Shown here in pieces: positions 1 through 8,886 of a stretch of 64,000 nucleotides of DNA. The stretch is from NCBI GenBank assembly GCA_965230005.1, contig OZ245934.1, forward strand, positions 2,232,001-2,296,000, in the 5' to 3' direction. The translations under genes and the position numbers were made by a program. The first letter of the stretch is position 1. Each line of letters begins with the position of its first letter. The DNA is from SZUA-309 sp965230005. GTDB taxonomy: Bacteria; Pseudomonadota; Gammaproteobacteria; Pseudomonadales; Azotimanducaceae. The notes beneath the pieces were generated by a model. That model saw only the letters and a program-made list of their open reading frames with translations. It ran no database searches and was not told the DNA's origin.

Positions 1-639
1 CACATGTCGAGCGGCCTGTGGAGCGAAGGGTCCAACACCAACGCCATCTACTTCGCCGGCCAGGATGCCGAAAGCGCGGCCACGAGAACGCATCTGGAGG
101 CGGAGCCCGGCAGTCGCTGGAAGTACGCAAACAACGACACACTGCTGCTGCTCCTGGGTCTGAAAGAAGCCCTCGGCGACGACCTCGCTTACCTGAGGTA
201 CCCCTATGACAAGCTCCTGCACCGCATCGGCATGTACCACACCTGGATGGAAACCGACCACCTCGGCAATTTCATCGGCTCCAGTCAGGTCTACACCACC
301 ACCCGGGATCTGGGCCGCTTTGCACTGCTCTATCTGAACGACGGGATCTGGAACGGGCAACGCATCCTGCCGGAAGGCTGGACGCGCTACGCCGCCGCCC
401 CGGCCCCGGCGCTCGAACGGAAAACCGGCAGCCGCGGCTATGGCGCCCAGTTCTGGCTTCAGGACGGCGTCGAAGGTCTGCCCCGCGGCACCTATACGAC
501 GTCGGGTAACAAAGGCCAGCACGCCACCATCATTCCGACGGAGAACATGGTGGTCGTGCGCACGGGCGTCGATCCGCTCGGCTTCCGCTGGAACCACGAC
601 CGCTTCGTGCGCGACGCCATCGACGCCTTCGAGAACTGA
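1..639 (+). CDS. Serine hydrolase (beta-lactamase family), C-terminal part
   Basis: This is the 3' part of a serine hydrolase of the class C beta-lactamase / DD-peptidase-like family; the frame is open to the left window edge, so the N-terminus with the SxxK nucleophile lies outside. Visible are a YANND stretch near residue 41, which fits the YxN catalytic motif, a conserved segment on permanent-hydrolase topology (IGMYHTWMETD), and GNKGQHA near residue 169, in the position of the KTG-like third motif. Such enzymes act on esters, amides or peptidoglycan-like substrates in the periplasm. The substrate cannot be inferred. A start at position 4 would cut off the catalytic serine, so it is treated as internal. 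Confidence 0.8.
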   Translation, partial: HMSSGLWSEGSNTNAIYFAGQDAESAATRTHLEAEPGSRWKYANNDTLLLLLGLKEALGDDLAYLRYPYDKLLHRIGMYHTWMETDHLGNFIGSSQVYTTTRDLGRFALLYLNDGIWNGQRILPEGWTRYAAAPAPALERKTGSRGYGAQFWLQDGVEGLPRGTYTTSGNKGQHATIIPTENMVVVRTGVDPLGFRWNHDRFVRDAIDAFEN

Positions 640-698
640 ATGGGGTTGAGAGGGCCTCGCCTTGCGCTGACTTGCGCGAGGTGCTGCCCGCAGGCGCC

Positions 699-1658
699 TC
701 AGCGGCTCATCTGCTCCAGACAGGCAGCAGCGCCAATGAGGCCCGGATTTGCATCCATGATCAGAAACAGGGGCACGTCGGCGACCAGGTGTGCGAGTTC
801 GGCCCGTTCTTCGAAGCGCCGTCGCAGCGGACTTTCCCGGGCAAAGTCCGCGAGCTGCGGCACGATACCACCGCCGATGTAGACGCCTGCCTCGGCGCAG
901 ACCGTGAGCGCCAGATTGCCCGCAGCGGCCCCAAGCAGCGCAAAAAACAGTTCCAGGGTCTGGTGGCAGACCGGATCCTCCGCATCGACGCCGCCGGCGC
1001 TGATCTCTGCGGGGCTCAGGGCCTTGGGCGCCATCCCCCAGAGACCAGCCACCGCTTCGTAGAGGTGGACGAGACCGGGACCCGAGAGCACCGTCTCCCA
1101 GCACACGGCACCAAGCTTCATCTGCAGCGCGGTGAGCAGTTCCTGCTCGAGTGGGCTACCCGGCGCAAGGTCCGCGTGCCCTCCTTCCGACGGCAGCACC
1201 CGCCATCCTCCGGCATCTTCAGGAATCAGCAGACCCATGCCGAGCCCGCTGCCGGGTCCGAGCACGGCGCTGACGGCCCGGCGGCCCCGTCGCTCCGGAT
1301 CACCGCCAACGGCCTCAAGCTGCTCGAGATACGGAATGGCAGCCGCCAGCGCATAGAAGTCGTTAACCAGATGCACGGGCACGCCAAGCCGCTGGGTCAG
1401 GGCATCAGCCTCGAAGCGGAGCCCACCGTTGGTGACGTCAACCTGCCCGTCGAGAACGGGGCCGGCAACGGCAAAACACGCGGCCGCAAGAAGCGGCTGA
1501 CCGAGGGCTTCCTGAGCGGCATCGATGAGTGTTCCCGGCTCGTCGTAATCAGCCGTTGCGAGAACGACCGGGGAACCCGGGCGAGTGCCTTCGGCCAGGG
1601 CGAAACGGGCGTGCGTAGCGCCGATATCGGCCACGAGGTGTTGCAGGGTGGCAGTCAT
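699..1658 (-). CDS. glk: Glucokinase
   Basis: Cytosolic ATP-dependent glucokinase of the bacterial Glk family (319 aa, normal length), which phosphorylates glucose to glucose 6-phosphate. Seen: the N-terminal phosphate-1 motif DIGATHARFAL near residue 11, NDFYALA in the sugar-binding region, a glycine-rich GPGSGLGMG adenosine-site segment, EGGHADLAP (the usual EGGH sugar-binding motif) and a C-terminal GGGIVPQL segment. It is transcribed towards the upstream serine hydrolase and diverges from the peptide transporter operon starting at 1733, with a 74-bp gap that must hold both promoters. The start ATG follows no clear ribosome-binding site but agrees with the family N-terminus. Confidence 0.92.
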   Translation of the reverse strand: MTATLQHLVADIGATHARFALAEGTRPGSPVVLATADYDEPGTLIDAAQEALGQPLLAAACFAVAGPVLDGQVDVTNGGLRFEADALTQRLGVPVHLVNDFYALAAAIPYLEQLEAVGGDPERRGRRAVSAVLGPGSGLGMGLLIPEDAGGWRVLPSEGGHADLAPGSPLEQELLTALQMKLGAVCWETVLSGPGLVHLYEAVAGLWGMAPKALSPAEISAGGVDAEDPVCHQTLELFFALLGAAAGNLALTVCAEAGVYIGGGIVPQLADFARESPLRRRFEERAELAHLVADVPLFLIMDANPGLIGAAACLEQMSR

Positions 1659-1732
1659 GGCGCGGCAGTATGCAGAAGGGGCCTCACCGGCGGCAAATAG
1701 CGTCCGGGATACCCTTCCAGTAAGGTGCGCGC

Positions 1733-3367
1733 ATGCGCAGCTTTGACGTCAGCAAGCTCTCCGGACGGCGGCTCCCAGGGAACACATTCCGCCGGAAGGC
1801 GGCCGTAACTCCGCTCGTCCTGATGGTGGCGCTCAGTCTGAGTGGACCTGCTGTGGCAGAGGACAGCAGCGCGGCAACGGCGCTCAGCATCGGCAACGGC
1901 GGCGAGCCCCAGACCCTCGACCCGCACCGCTACAATCTGCGTCTGGAAGAAACGCTGCTCACGGATCTCTTTCTCGGGCTCACGGCGATGGATGCCGAAG
2001 GCAACATCGTGCCGGGCGCTGCCAGCAGCTGGGCCCAGTCTGACGATGGCCTGCTCTGGACCTTCACCCTCAGATCCGATCTTCGCTGGTCCGACGGTCG
2101 ACCGCTCGATGCCGGGGATTTCGTCTATTCCTTCCGGCGCCTCATGGACCCGGCCACGGCAGCAAGCCTTGCCTACTTTCTCTATCCGCTGAAAAACGCC
2201 AAAGCCGTCAACGCCGGCAAGCTACCCGCTTCGGCCCTCGGTGTGCGGGCTGAGGATGAGACCACCCTCGTCCTGGAACTCGAGCTGCCCTATCCGCACC
2301 TGCCTGAGCGACTGCTCTACCCGACCGGGTTCCCGGTGCCCGCGCACATCATCGAAACGGCCGGCGATGACTGGGTTAAGCCGGAACACTGGGTGAGCAA
2401 TGGGGCTTACGTGCTCGAAAACTGGCGTCCTCAGGCGGAGATTGCGCTCCGGGCAAACAAGCACTTTCACGATCCCGTTGCCATTCAGCAGGTGCGCTAT
2501 CTGCCGCTGGCCAACGAGCAGAACGCCTACAACCGTTATCGCGCCGGCGAGGTGGACGTCATCGGCGGTTTCCCGGCCAACGAACTCGCCACGGTTCAGC
2601 GTCAGTTCGCCGCGGATCTGCGCGTCGCGCCGCTGTTGTCGATGATCTACCTGGTTTTCAACACGGAACGTGCGCCCTTCGATGACGTGCGCGTGCGTAA
2701 AGCGCTGGCGCTCGTGGTGCAGCCCGACGTCCTCACCGACAAAGTCCAGCGCACGGGCAATTTCCCGGCATCGAGCTTCGTCCCGAGCCTCGTCAGCGGG
2801 TACGACGGCGTTGCGGCCCGGCACCTCGAGGCGTCCGTTGAAGCCCGCAGGTCGGAAGCCCGGGCGCTGCTCGCGGAAGCCGGCTACGGGCCGGACAACC
2901 CACTGGAAGTGACCCTGCGCTACTACGACGAAGGCGATGGCAAACGCACCAATGTTGCCATCGCCAGCTTCTGGCGCTCCATCGGCGTCCAGACTCGGCT
3001 GCACCATACGGAACTCAAGGTGCACTTCAGCGACCTTCGACAGGGCGATTTCGACGTCGCTCAGGCTGGCTGGATCGGCGAAAACAATCCGGCCCACTAT
3101 CTGGATCTGCTCGTCTCCGACGCCGGCAACGTGAACTACGGCCGCTTCAGCAACGCCCGATACGATGCCCTCATGGCTGAAGCTCGACGGCTGCCACAGA
3201 TCGACGACCGCTACGCTCTCATGCGGGAAGCCGAGGCGCTCGTCATGAGCGAGTGCCCGGTTGTGCCGCTCTGGTCCGTTGCCGTCAAACGGCTGGTGAA
3301 CCCGGCCCTCAAGGGCTGGCACGAGAATCACCGCGACGTGCATCCGGTGCGCTACCTCTCCTGGTAG
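1733..3367 (+). CDS. oppA: Peptide ABC transporter substrate-binding protein (OppA type)
   Basis: Periplasmic solute-binding protein of the SBP_bac_5 family (544 aa), the usual partner of Opp/Dpp permeases. The N-terminus is basic, followed by a hydrophobic core ending PAVAED near residue 43, which fits a Sec signal peptide with signal peptidase I cleavage. Diagnostic segments follow: EPQTLDPHRYN early in the mature protein, LRSDLRWSDGRPLDAGDFVYSFRRL, and a late segment NPAHYLDLL. It is the first gene of an operon with two permease genes (37-bp gap, then a 4-bp overlap). Substrate is probably an oligopeptide, but SBP_bac_5 proteins also bind nickel complexes, glutathione or opines. Confidence 0.9.
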   Translation: MRSFDVSKLSGRRLPGNTFRRKAAVTPLVLMVALSLSGPAVAEDSSAATALSIGNGGEPQTLDPHRYNLRLEETLLTDLFLGLTAMDAEGNIVPGAASSWAQSDDGLLWTFTLRSDLRWSDGRPLDAGDFVYSFRRLMDPATAASLAYFLYPLKNAKAVNAGKLPASALGVRAEDETTLVLELELPYPHLPERLLYPTGFPVPAHIIETAGDDWVKPEHWVSNGAYVLENWRPQAEIALRANKHFHDPVAIQQVRYLPLANEQNAYNRYRAGEVDVIGGFPANELATVQRQFAADLRVAPLLSMIYLVFNTERAPFDDVRVRKALALVVQPDVLTDKVQRTGNFPASSFVPSLVSGYDGVAARHLEASVEARRSEARALLAEAGYGPDNPLEVTLRYYDEGDGKRTNVAIASFWRSIGVQTRLHHTELKVHFSDLRQGDFDVAQAGWIGENNPAHYLDLLVSDAGNVNYGRFSNARYDALMAEARRLPQIDDRYALMREAEALVMSECPVVPLWSVAVKRLVNPALKGWHENHRDVHPVRYLSW

Positions 3368-3404
3368 CGGGCCTGGTCGCTGGCGTTCGTCGAAGAGGAA
3401 GACC

Positions 3405-4328
3405 GTGCGGCGCTATCTGCTCACCCGCGCCTTCGCGAGCCTCATCACCTTCTGGCTGATCATTACGCTCGTGTTTTTTCTGGCCCGGCTGGCGCCTGGA
3501 GGACCTTTCGATGGAGAGCGACGTCTGCCGCCGGAAGTGGAAGCCAACCTCCTCGCTGCCTACAAGCTCGATCAGCCACTGCCGCTGCAATACCTCGACT
3601 ACCTGTCCATGCTCGCGTCCGGTGACCTCGGCCCATCCTTCAAGCAGAAGGATTTCACCGTCGGCGAACTGATCAGCGCCGGGCTGCCCGTGAGCCTCAG
3701 CATCGGCATCATGGCTTTGCTGCTTGCCCTCGTCGGTGGCGTCAGCCTCGGCACCCGTGCTGCCCTGCGGCCTGGTTCCCTGAGTGACGGTCTGATCATG
3801 GGCTTCGCTAACCTCGGCCTTGCGGTGCCTGCCATCGTCCTGGCACCCCTCACGGTCCTGGTGTTTGCCGTCTGGTTACGCTGGCTGCCGGCCGGTGGGC
3901 TTGGGAGTGCCGCCCACCTTCTGCTGCCGACCGTCACCCTGGCGTTACCCTTCATGGCGGCCATCGCCCGCCTGACTCGAGGCAGCGTTGCCGAGACCCT
4001 GCAGGCACCTTTCGTCACCACGGCCCAGGCGAAAGGCCTCGGACAGGGCCGACTGCTGCGCCGTCACGTCCTCCCGCAGGCGCTCCTCCCGGTGGTGACC
4101 TTCCTCGGTCCTGCCGCGGCTGGTCTGCTCACCGGCTCCGTGGTCATCGAACAGGTTTTCGAGCTGCCGGGCATCGGCCGCTACTTCATCCAGGGCGCTC
4201 TCAATCGCGACTACACCCTGGTCATGGGCGTCGTCGTCGTTTACGCCGCATTTATCCTGCTCTTCAACTTACTCGTGGACCTCTGTTACCTGCGGCTGGA
4301 CCCACGCGTGCGACTCGGCGCCTCATGA
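3405..4328 (+). CDS. oppB: Peptide ABC transporter permease (OppB type)
   Basis: Inner-membrane permease subunit, 307 aa, with about six hydrophobic segments. The N-terminus (RRYLLTRAFASLITFWLII) and the segment LARLAPGGPFDGER are typical of OppB/DppB. The EAA-loop that contacts the ATPase is seen as TTAQAKGLGQGRLLRRHVLP around residue 205. The start is GTG at 3405, chosen because a purine-rich GAAGAGGAAG ribosome-binding site lies just upstream and the protein then begins at the expected first membrane helix. It follows the binding protein and overlaps the next permease gene by 4 bp (ATGA), implying translational coupling. Confidence 0.92.
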   Translation: MRRYLLTRAFASLITFWLIITLVFFLARLAPGGPFDGERRLPPEVEANLLAAYKLDQPLPLQYLDYLSMLASGDLGPSFKQKDFTVGELISAGLPVSLSIGIMALLLALVGGVSLGTRAALRPGSLSDGLIMGFANLGLAVPAIVLAPLTVLVFAVWLRWLPAGGLGSAAHLLLPTVTLALPFMAAIARLTRGSVAETLQAPFVTTAQAKGLGQGRLLRRHVLPQALLPVVTFLGPAAAGLLTGSVVIEQVFELPGIGRYFIQGALNRDYTLVMGVVVVYAAFILLFNLLVDLCYLRLDPRVRLGAS

Positions 4329-5176
4329 TCCGCGTGCTCTGGCAGGCAATGACCGGTTCGGTGCTGGCACGGGTCTGCAGCGGCTGGCTGCTGCTCGTGC
4401 TGGCTGGCGCGCTCTTCGGCACCAGTCTCTCAGCCTGGGATCCGGAGCACATCGACTGGGACGCCCTCGAAGCAGCGCCCAATGCGCGGCACTGGTTCGG
4501 CACGGACCTCATCGGTCGCGATCTCTTTGCCCGCATCATGCTCGGTGCCGAAGTCAGCCTCACGGTGGCTGCCGTGGCGACCCTTGTCAGCCTGCTGATC
4601 GGCGTGCCCTACGGAGCCTTCGCCGGCCTGCGGGGCGGCCGCACGGACGAGTTCATGATGCGCGCCATCGACACCCTCTATGCCGTGCCTTTCATCCTCA
4701 TCGTCATCCTGCTCATGGTCGTTTTCGGTCGGGAACCGATCCTGCTGTTCGTCGCCCTTGGCGCCGTTTTCTGGCTCGACATCGCCCGCATCGTTCGCGG
4801 GCAGACGCTGGTGATCCGGGAGCAGTCCTACATTCAGGTCGCCCGCACCCTCGGGGCCGGTCGGGGGCACATCCTGCTCAGGCACGTGCTGCCGAACGTC
4901 GCCGGCCCGGCGCTCGTGTATGCGACCCTGACGATCCCGGCGGTGATTCTTGCGGAGAGTTTTCTGAGTTTCCTCGGCCTCGGTATCCAGGAACCGGCCA
5001 CCAGCTGGGGGGTGCTCATCGCCGACGGCGCCCGAACCATGGAATCCGCGCCCTGGACGCTCGTTTTCCCGGCGCTCTTCCTGGGCGTGACGGTCTGGAG
5101 TCTGAACATGCTCGGCGACCGGATCCGGGATCAGTACGATCGTCAGACCCAGGGTTATACTGCCAGGCACGCCTGA
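4325..5176 (+). CDS. oppC: Peptide ABC transporter permease (OppC type)
   Basis: Second permease subunit, 283 aa. Seen are the OppC-type NARHWFGTDLIGRDLFARI segment near residue 56, the ABC-permease EAA-like loop VARTLGAGRGHILLRHVLPN around residue 176, and a C-terminal segment SFLSFLGLGIQEPATSWG that is diagnostic for OppC/DppC. With the preceding genes it forms the membrane core of a peptide importer. No oppD or oppF ATPase follows: the next gene is an LLM oxidoreductase 27 bp downstream, so the motor subunits must be encoded elsewhere or shared with another transporter. Confidence 0.92.
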   Translation: MIRVLWQAMTGSVLARVCSGWLLLVLAGALFGTSLSAWDPEHIDWDALEAAPNARHWFGTDLIGRDLFARIMLGAEVSLTVAAVATLVSLLIGVPYGAFAGLRGGRTDEFMMRAIDTLYAVPFILIVILLMVVFGREPILLFVALGAVFWLDIARIVRGQTLVIREQSYIQVARTLGAGRGHILLRHVLPNVAGPALVYATLTIPAVILAESFLSFLGLGIQEPATSWGVLIADGARTMESAPWTLVFPALFLGVTVWSLNMLGDRIRDQYDRQTQGYTARHA

Positions 5177-5203
5177 AACCACACCTGAAAAGAAGGACGC
5201 CCC

Positions 5204-6139
5204 ATGACGATCGGCGCCGGGCTCGGCATTGCGAACTTTCCCTTCGAAGGCTCCGAGGACTTCTGGGCCTGGGTGGATCTCTGTGACAGCGCCCGGGTGA
5301 ATTCGATCTGGCAGAGCGATCGGATCATCGGCGCCGATCCGTTCCTCGAGTGCATGTCCGTTATGGCGGCCCTGGCGGGTCGCACTAAACATGTGAAGTT
5401 CGGCATGAACGTCGCGAGCCTGGGTCTCAGGGACCCGGTGCTCATGGCCAAAAGTTGCGCCACCATCGACGTGCTCTCGGGCGGCCGCCTCTTGCCCGCC
5501 TTCGGCATCGGCAGCGCCCGATCCCGCGACTATCTCGCCACCGGCACACCGACGAAAGGCCGCGGCAAGCGCATGGACGAAGGCCTCGAGATCATCAGCC
5601 GGCTATGGACCGAGCCCTCCGTCTCGTTCTCGGGGGAGTACTACCAGCTGGACGAAGCCGCCATTGCGCCGAAACCCCTGCAGGCGCCCATGCCGCTGTG
5701 GATCGGCGGCTCTGCCAAAGCGGCCATCGAACGGACGGCACGCTGGGGCACGGGCTGGCAGGCGGGTCTCGAAACCCCCGAGGAAGTGGCACCTGTGATC
5801 GCCGCCATCAAGGAAGCCCTGCCCCGCTACCAACGGGACATCGATGAAGATCACTACGGAGCCGGCTTCGCTTTCCGCTTCGGCAGCCCCGACGAACCGA
5901 TCTGTCGGAAGAACGACGAAGTGCTCGCCAAGCGCCTTGGCAAGGATCCATCGCGACTCCGCGCCGTGGGCGGTGTGGATGAAATCATGGCGCTCCTCGA
6001 CGATTTCCGCGCTGCCGGAGTACACAAATTGATTCTCCGACCGATCGCCGCGACCGGTCGCGACGTCATGAGTCAGACAGAACAGCTGGTTGAGCAGGTG
6101 CTGCCCGAAGTGAAACAGCTGAACAAGATCGCTGCATGA
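5204..6139 (+). CDS. LLM-class flavin/F420-dependent oxidoreductase
   Basis: Luciferase-like monooxygenase family protein, 311 aa, a cytosolic TIM-barrel enzyme using F420 or FMN. Seen: CATIDVLSGGRLLPAFGIGS near residue 85, a variant of the family's D-x-(L/I)-S-x-GR-x-x-x-G-x-G signature, then KRMDEGLEIISRLWTEPSVSF and GEYYQL, the typical insertion and strand order. The ATG start has an AAGAAGGA ribosome-binding site. It lies 27 bp after the oppC gene and overlaps the following dioxygenase gene by 4 bp, so all may be cotranscribed. The F420 operon 3 kb downstream makes F420 a plausible cofactor, but the substrate is unknown. Confidence 0.88.
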   Translation: MTIGAGLGIANFPFEGSEDFWAWVDLCDSARVNSIWQSDRIIGADPFLECMSVMAALAGRTKHVKFGMNVASLGLRDPVLMAKSCATIDVLSGGRLLPAFGIGSARSRDYLATGTPTKGRGKRMDEGLEIISRLWTEPSVSFSGEYYQLDEAAIAPKPLQAPMPLWIGGSAKAAIERTARWGTGWQAGLETPEEVAPVIAAIKEALPRYQRDIDEDHYGAGFAFRFGSPDEPICRKNDEVLAKRLGKDPSRLRAVGGVDEIMALLDDFRAAGVHKLILRPIAATGRDVMSQTEQLVEQVLPEVKQLNKIAA

Positions 6140-6981
6140 CAACCGTTGCGAAGGAGGCCCATGCCGTGGAAGCCACCGACCAGACAATCCTGGACGCTCT
6201 GCAGACCCGAGGCTGCGCCGTGCTGCCTGACCTCATCGACAAGGCAACGGTGGCAATGATCCGCGAGGAACTGGCGCCCTTTCTTCAGCGTAAACACATG
6301 GGTCGCAACGACTTCGAGGGCTTCTCGAGCGAGCGGGTTTACGCATTGCTGGCCAAAGCACCGACTGTCGCCAGCATCATCGAGCACCCGCGCATCCTCG
6401 GTCTCGTCGACCAGCTGCTGCCGAAGAACTAGCTCCTCTCCTCGGCCCTGGCCATCAACGTCCATCCCGGCGAAACCGCCCAAAGCTTCCACATCGACGA
6501 TGCCCCCGGCGGCGGCCCGCCGGTCCCCCGACCGCGGGCGCCTTTCGGCATCAGCACCATCTGGGCCTTCGACGATTTCACCGAAGACAATGGCGCAACT
6601 GAGGTGGTTCCCGGCAGTCATCACTGGCCGGAAGGAAAGATGCCGACCCAGGACGAAATCGAGCCCGTAATCATGAGCGCTGGCTCAGCCGTCATCTTCG
6701 TGGGTAATCTCCTCCACCGCGGCGGCGCCAATCGTTCGCAGGGAACCCGCCTCGCGATCACCCCTCAGTACTGCATGCCCTGGATGCGCCAGCTGGAAAA
6801 CATGACACTCGCCGTGCCACCGAACATTGCAGGACGCTACAGCAAACGCATCCAGGCCCTGCTCGGTTACAGCGTCAACGACCCCGGCTTCATGGGCCAC
6901 GTGGATGGACTGCATCCGAAGCGGTTGATTGATGCGGGGTACCAGGGGCGTAAATACCGAGACGATCTGCCCCCTTCCTGA
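6136..6981 (+). pseudogene. Phytanoyl-CoA dioxygenase family gene interrupted by an in-frame TAG
   Basis: Fe(II)/2-oxoglutarate-dependent dioxygenase of the PhyH family. The frame starts at 6136 (ATGA overlap with the LLM gene) and reads to 6981, but codon 99 (6430-6432) is TAG. Translation on both sides is in one frame and fully family-like. Before the stop are 98 residues ending LVDQLLPKN; after it come LLSSALAINVHPGETAQ, the iron ligands H119 and D121 (FHIDD), AFDDFTEDNGATEVVPGSHH and the second iron ligand H194 (LLHRGGANRS). The stop probably replaces a tyrosine codon by one base change (TAC or TAT to TAG). A recent nonsense mutation, a strain variant or a sequencing error are all possible; a downstream restart at 6604 would lack the HxD motif. 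Confidence 0.85.
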
Positions 6982-7057
6982 ACGGCACAGCGTCTAACGT
7001 CAGGAGAAGCAGTTTCGACAGCCGGTACAGCGCCCGCGACGGAGCGGTCTGGCGGTG

Positions 7058-7747
7058 CTACCCGGGCCGATGCGTCTTCCGCCTGGTCATCGTCCACAGC
7101 GGTCGCCGACCCAGCATTCCACTGTCCTCGATGTCGAAATAGGGTTCAGCGGCATCTCGGATGGCTGCTTCCGTGTAACCCACCACCCGGTCAAGCTCCT
7201 CGGCGCGACGCTTCATCCAGGGCGGGATTCGTTCGTAGTCCACGATGTTGCTGAACACCAGGGTATGGGAACAGACCGCGCTCAACATACGGAATATCTC
7301 ATCATGGGAATCGTAGAAGTCGGGTTCTGTTGTCCCACCGTAGTAAAGATACTGGTACATATTGATCATAAGCACGGTCTGGAAACTGCCTCCGTACCCT
7401 TCCAGGTCAGCTGCCAGCTCGTGCAAACGGATGGTTTCAGCCCGAACATTGCCCAGCTCCAAGTGAGAAGCCACTGACCGGGTGAGCGCCACTGCAGTCT
7501 CATTCACGTCGATGCCCAGCACTCGAGGACGTTCGGCAGCCAGTCCGGCATGCAACGCGAAATAGCCCTTGCTCACAGAGAGATCCAGCAGACTCTCCAC
7601 CGGATCCGGGTAGAGAGCGCGAATCCTCTTTGCCCGGCGTCGCAACTGACCATTCGGCCAGAGCCGACCAAAGGCCACCCTGTACCTGTGATTGTGCGGG
7701 TACTCGCTCGTCAGGTAGCGGCGGGTTTCAGTGGTCAGTTCCGGCAC
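7058..7747 (-). CDS. Class I SAM-dependent methyltransferase-like protein
   Basis: A 229-aa protein with a Rossmann-type methyltransferase core. The segment LLDLSVSKGYFALHAGLA near residue 52 corresponds to motif I (variant of the glycine-rich loop, here with SKG), VLGIDVNETAV to the acidic motif II that binds the SAM ribose, and FQTVLMINMYQYLYYGG to motif IV. The GTG start at 7747 gives a short basic N-terminal region. It is convergent with the disrupted dioxygenase gene and stands alone, separated from the next minus-strand gene by 104 bp. The substrate cannot be inferred, and the weak motif I leaves the activity uncertain. Confidence 0.65.
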   Translation of the reverse strand: MPELTTETRRYLTSEYPHNHRYRVAFGRLWPNGQLRRRAKRIRALYPDPVESLLDLSVSKGYFALHAGLAAERPRVLGIDVNETAVALTRSVASHLELGNVRAETIRLHELAADLEGYGGSFQTVLMINMYQYLYYGGTTEPDFYDSHDEIFRMLSAVCSHTLVFSNIVDYERIPPWMKRRAEELDRVVGYTEAAIRDAAEPYFDIEDSGMLGRRPLWTMTRRKTHRPG

Positions 7748-7851
7748 GATTGCCTGCGTCGATTTGAAAGCAGCGGTGCCATGCGTTCATTCCTCACCTC
7801 TATGCCGAAAACGGAACTGCATCTCCCTGCAGCTCCGCTCAGCAGAGCTGG

Positions 7852-8778
7852 TCAGCCTTTGAGACTAGCCAGGAACTCCATGGTCCGCTCCCGAGCACCC
7901 GGTTCAACGTCAACGACCGCCGCATTGAAGTCCGTGACCCCGATGTTCTCGAGCCGCTGAATTTCCCCCCGAAGTGCATTCTCGTCACCGATGATGGCAA
8001 TGTCCGCAGGGCCTGCCGCACCTTCCTTGTCGAGCATCGCCCGATAAGACGGCAGCTGACCGTAGATGGCGAGCTGTTCGTTGATCTGCGCTTTCGCCTC
8101 GTCGATCTTCGTCGTAAGCACGATCGGGAAGCCACCGACGACTCGCGGCTGCGGCTTACCGGCGCCGGAGGCTGCTGCGGAGAGCTTGGCAATGATGTGG
8201 CTTTCCATGGTGTTCGGGCCAACCATCCAGGTGTTGGTGCCGTCCGCCAGTTCTCCGGCGATTTTCAGCATGACCGGGCCGAGCGCTGCGACGACCACGG
8301 GCATGGGCGTGCTGCCGGGGATATCGAGCGCCACGCCCTGCACTTTGTACTGCTCACCCTGGAAGTTGGCCGCCTCACCGCGTACGAGCGGCATGAGGAT
8401 CTCCAGGTATTCGCGCATGTGTTTCGCCGGCTTGTCGTAGCTCATGCCGAGCATGTCTTCGATCACCAGTTTGTGGGAGAGGCCTATGCCCAGGGTGAAG
8501 CGACCGTTCGATGCCGCGGCCGTAGTCAGGGCCTGCTGGGCGATGGCCGTCGGATGCCGGGGATAGGTGGGGGTCACCGCCGTGCCGAGCTCGATGCGGC
8601 TCGTTTCACGGCCGATCAGGGCCAGGGTCGAGATTGCGTCGTAACTGAAGATGTTTGCCATCCATACGCTGTCCAGGCCCGCATCTTCCGCCGCCTTGGC
8701 CAGGCCGATCACCTCGTCCAGGGACATCCCGGTGCCGTCGGCGCCCAGCATGGTTCCGATTTTCATTCCTTCGCTCAT
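7852..8778 (-). CDS. LLM-class F420-dependent oxidoreductase
   Basis: Luciferase-like oxidoreductase, 308 aa. The N-terminus (MKIGTMLGADG) and segment GRFTLGIGLSHKLVIEDMLG near residue 92 match the F420-linked LLM group whose members often sit with F420 genes. Further along, KHMREYLEILMPLVRG and MPVVVAALGPVMLKIAGELADG are the normal C-terminal barrel strands with the cofactor-phosphate loop. It is divergent from fno and the F420 operon across a 108-bp gap. That position is the best contextual support in the window for F420 use. An upstream GGAGCTGA serves as ribosome-binding site. Confidence 0.87.
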   Translation of the reverse strand: MSEGMKIGTMLGADGTGMSLDEVIGLAKAAEDAGLDSVWMANIFSYDAISTLALIGRETSRIELGTAVTPTYPRHPTAIAQQALTTAAASNGRFTLGIGLSHKLVIEDMLGMSYDKPAKHMREYLEILMPLVRGEAANFQGEQYKVQGVALDIPGSTPMPVVVAALGPVMLKIAGELADGTNTWMVGPNTMESHIIAKLSAAASGAGKPQPRVVGGFPIVLTTKIDEAKAQINEQLAIYGQLPSYRAMLDKEGAAGPADIAIIGDENALRGEIQRLENIGVTDFNAAVVDVEPGARERTMEFLASLKG

Positions 8779-8842
8779 GGGTCAGCTCCTCTCTCTCAAG
8801 CGCAAAGGCCGCCATGGTACGGGTCTGGCACTCGGAAGTCAG

Positions 8843-8870
8843 TTGACGGCATAATCGCCCGCTTTTTACA
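8843..8870 (+). promoter_or_regulatory. Possible sigma-70 promoter of the F420 operon
   Basis: TTGACG at 8843-8848 matches the -35 consensus in five of six positions, and TTTACA at 8865-8870, 16 bp further, is a weak -10 candidate. It ends 16 bp before the fno start codon, with a GAGAGGA ribosome-binding site between. No other strong candidate was seen in the 108-bp divergent gap. The -10 match is poor, so this is tentative. Confidence 0.25.
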
Positions 8871-8886
8871 CGCTAGTGAGAGGAAC

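Noticed and set aside
672..1700. 342-codon plus-strand frame over the glucokinase gene
   Set aside because: Antisense shadow of an intact glk; no family-like motifs, low-complexity R/G/A composition typical of GC-rich antisense frames.
6430..6432. Pyrrolysine readthrough at the in-frame TAG
   Set aside because: Nothing else in the window reads through TAG, other genes end with normal stops, and a single nonsense change explains it.
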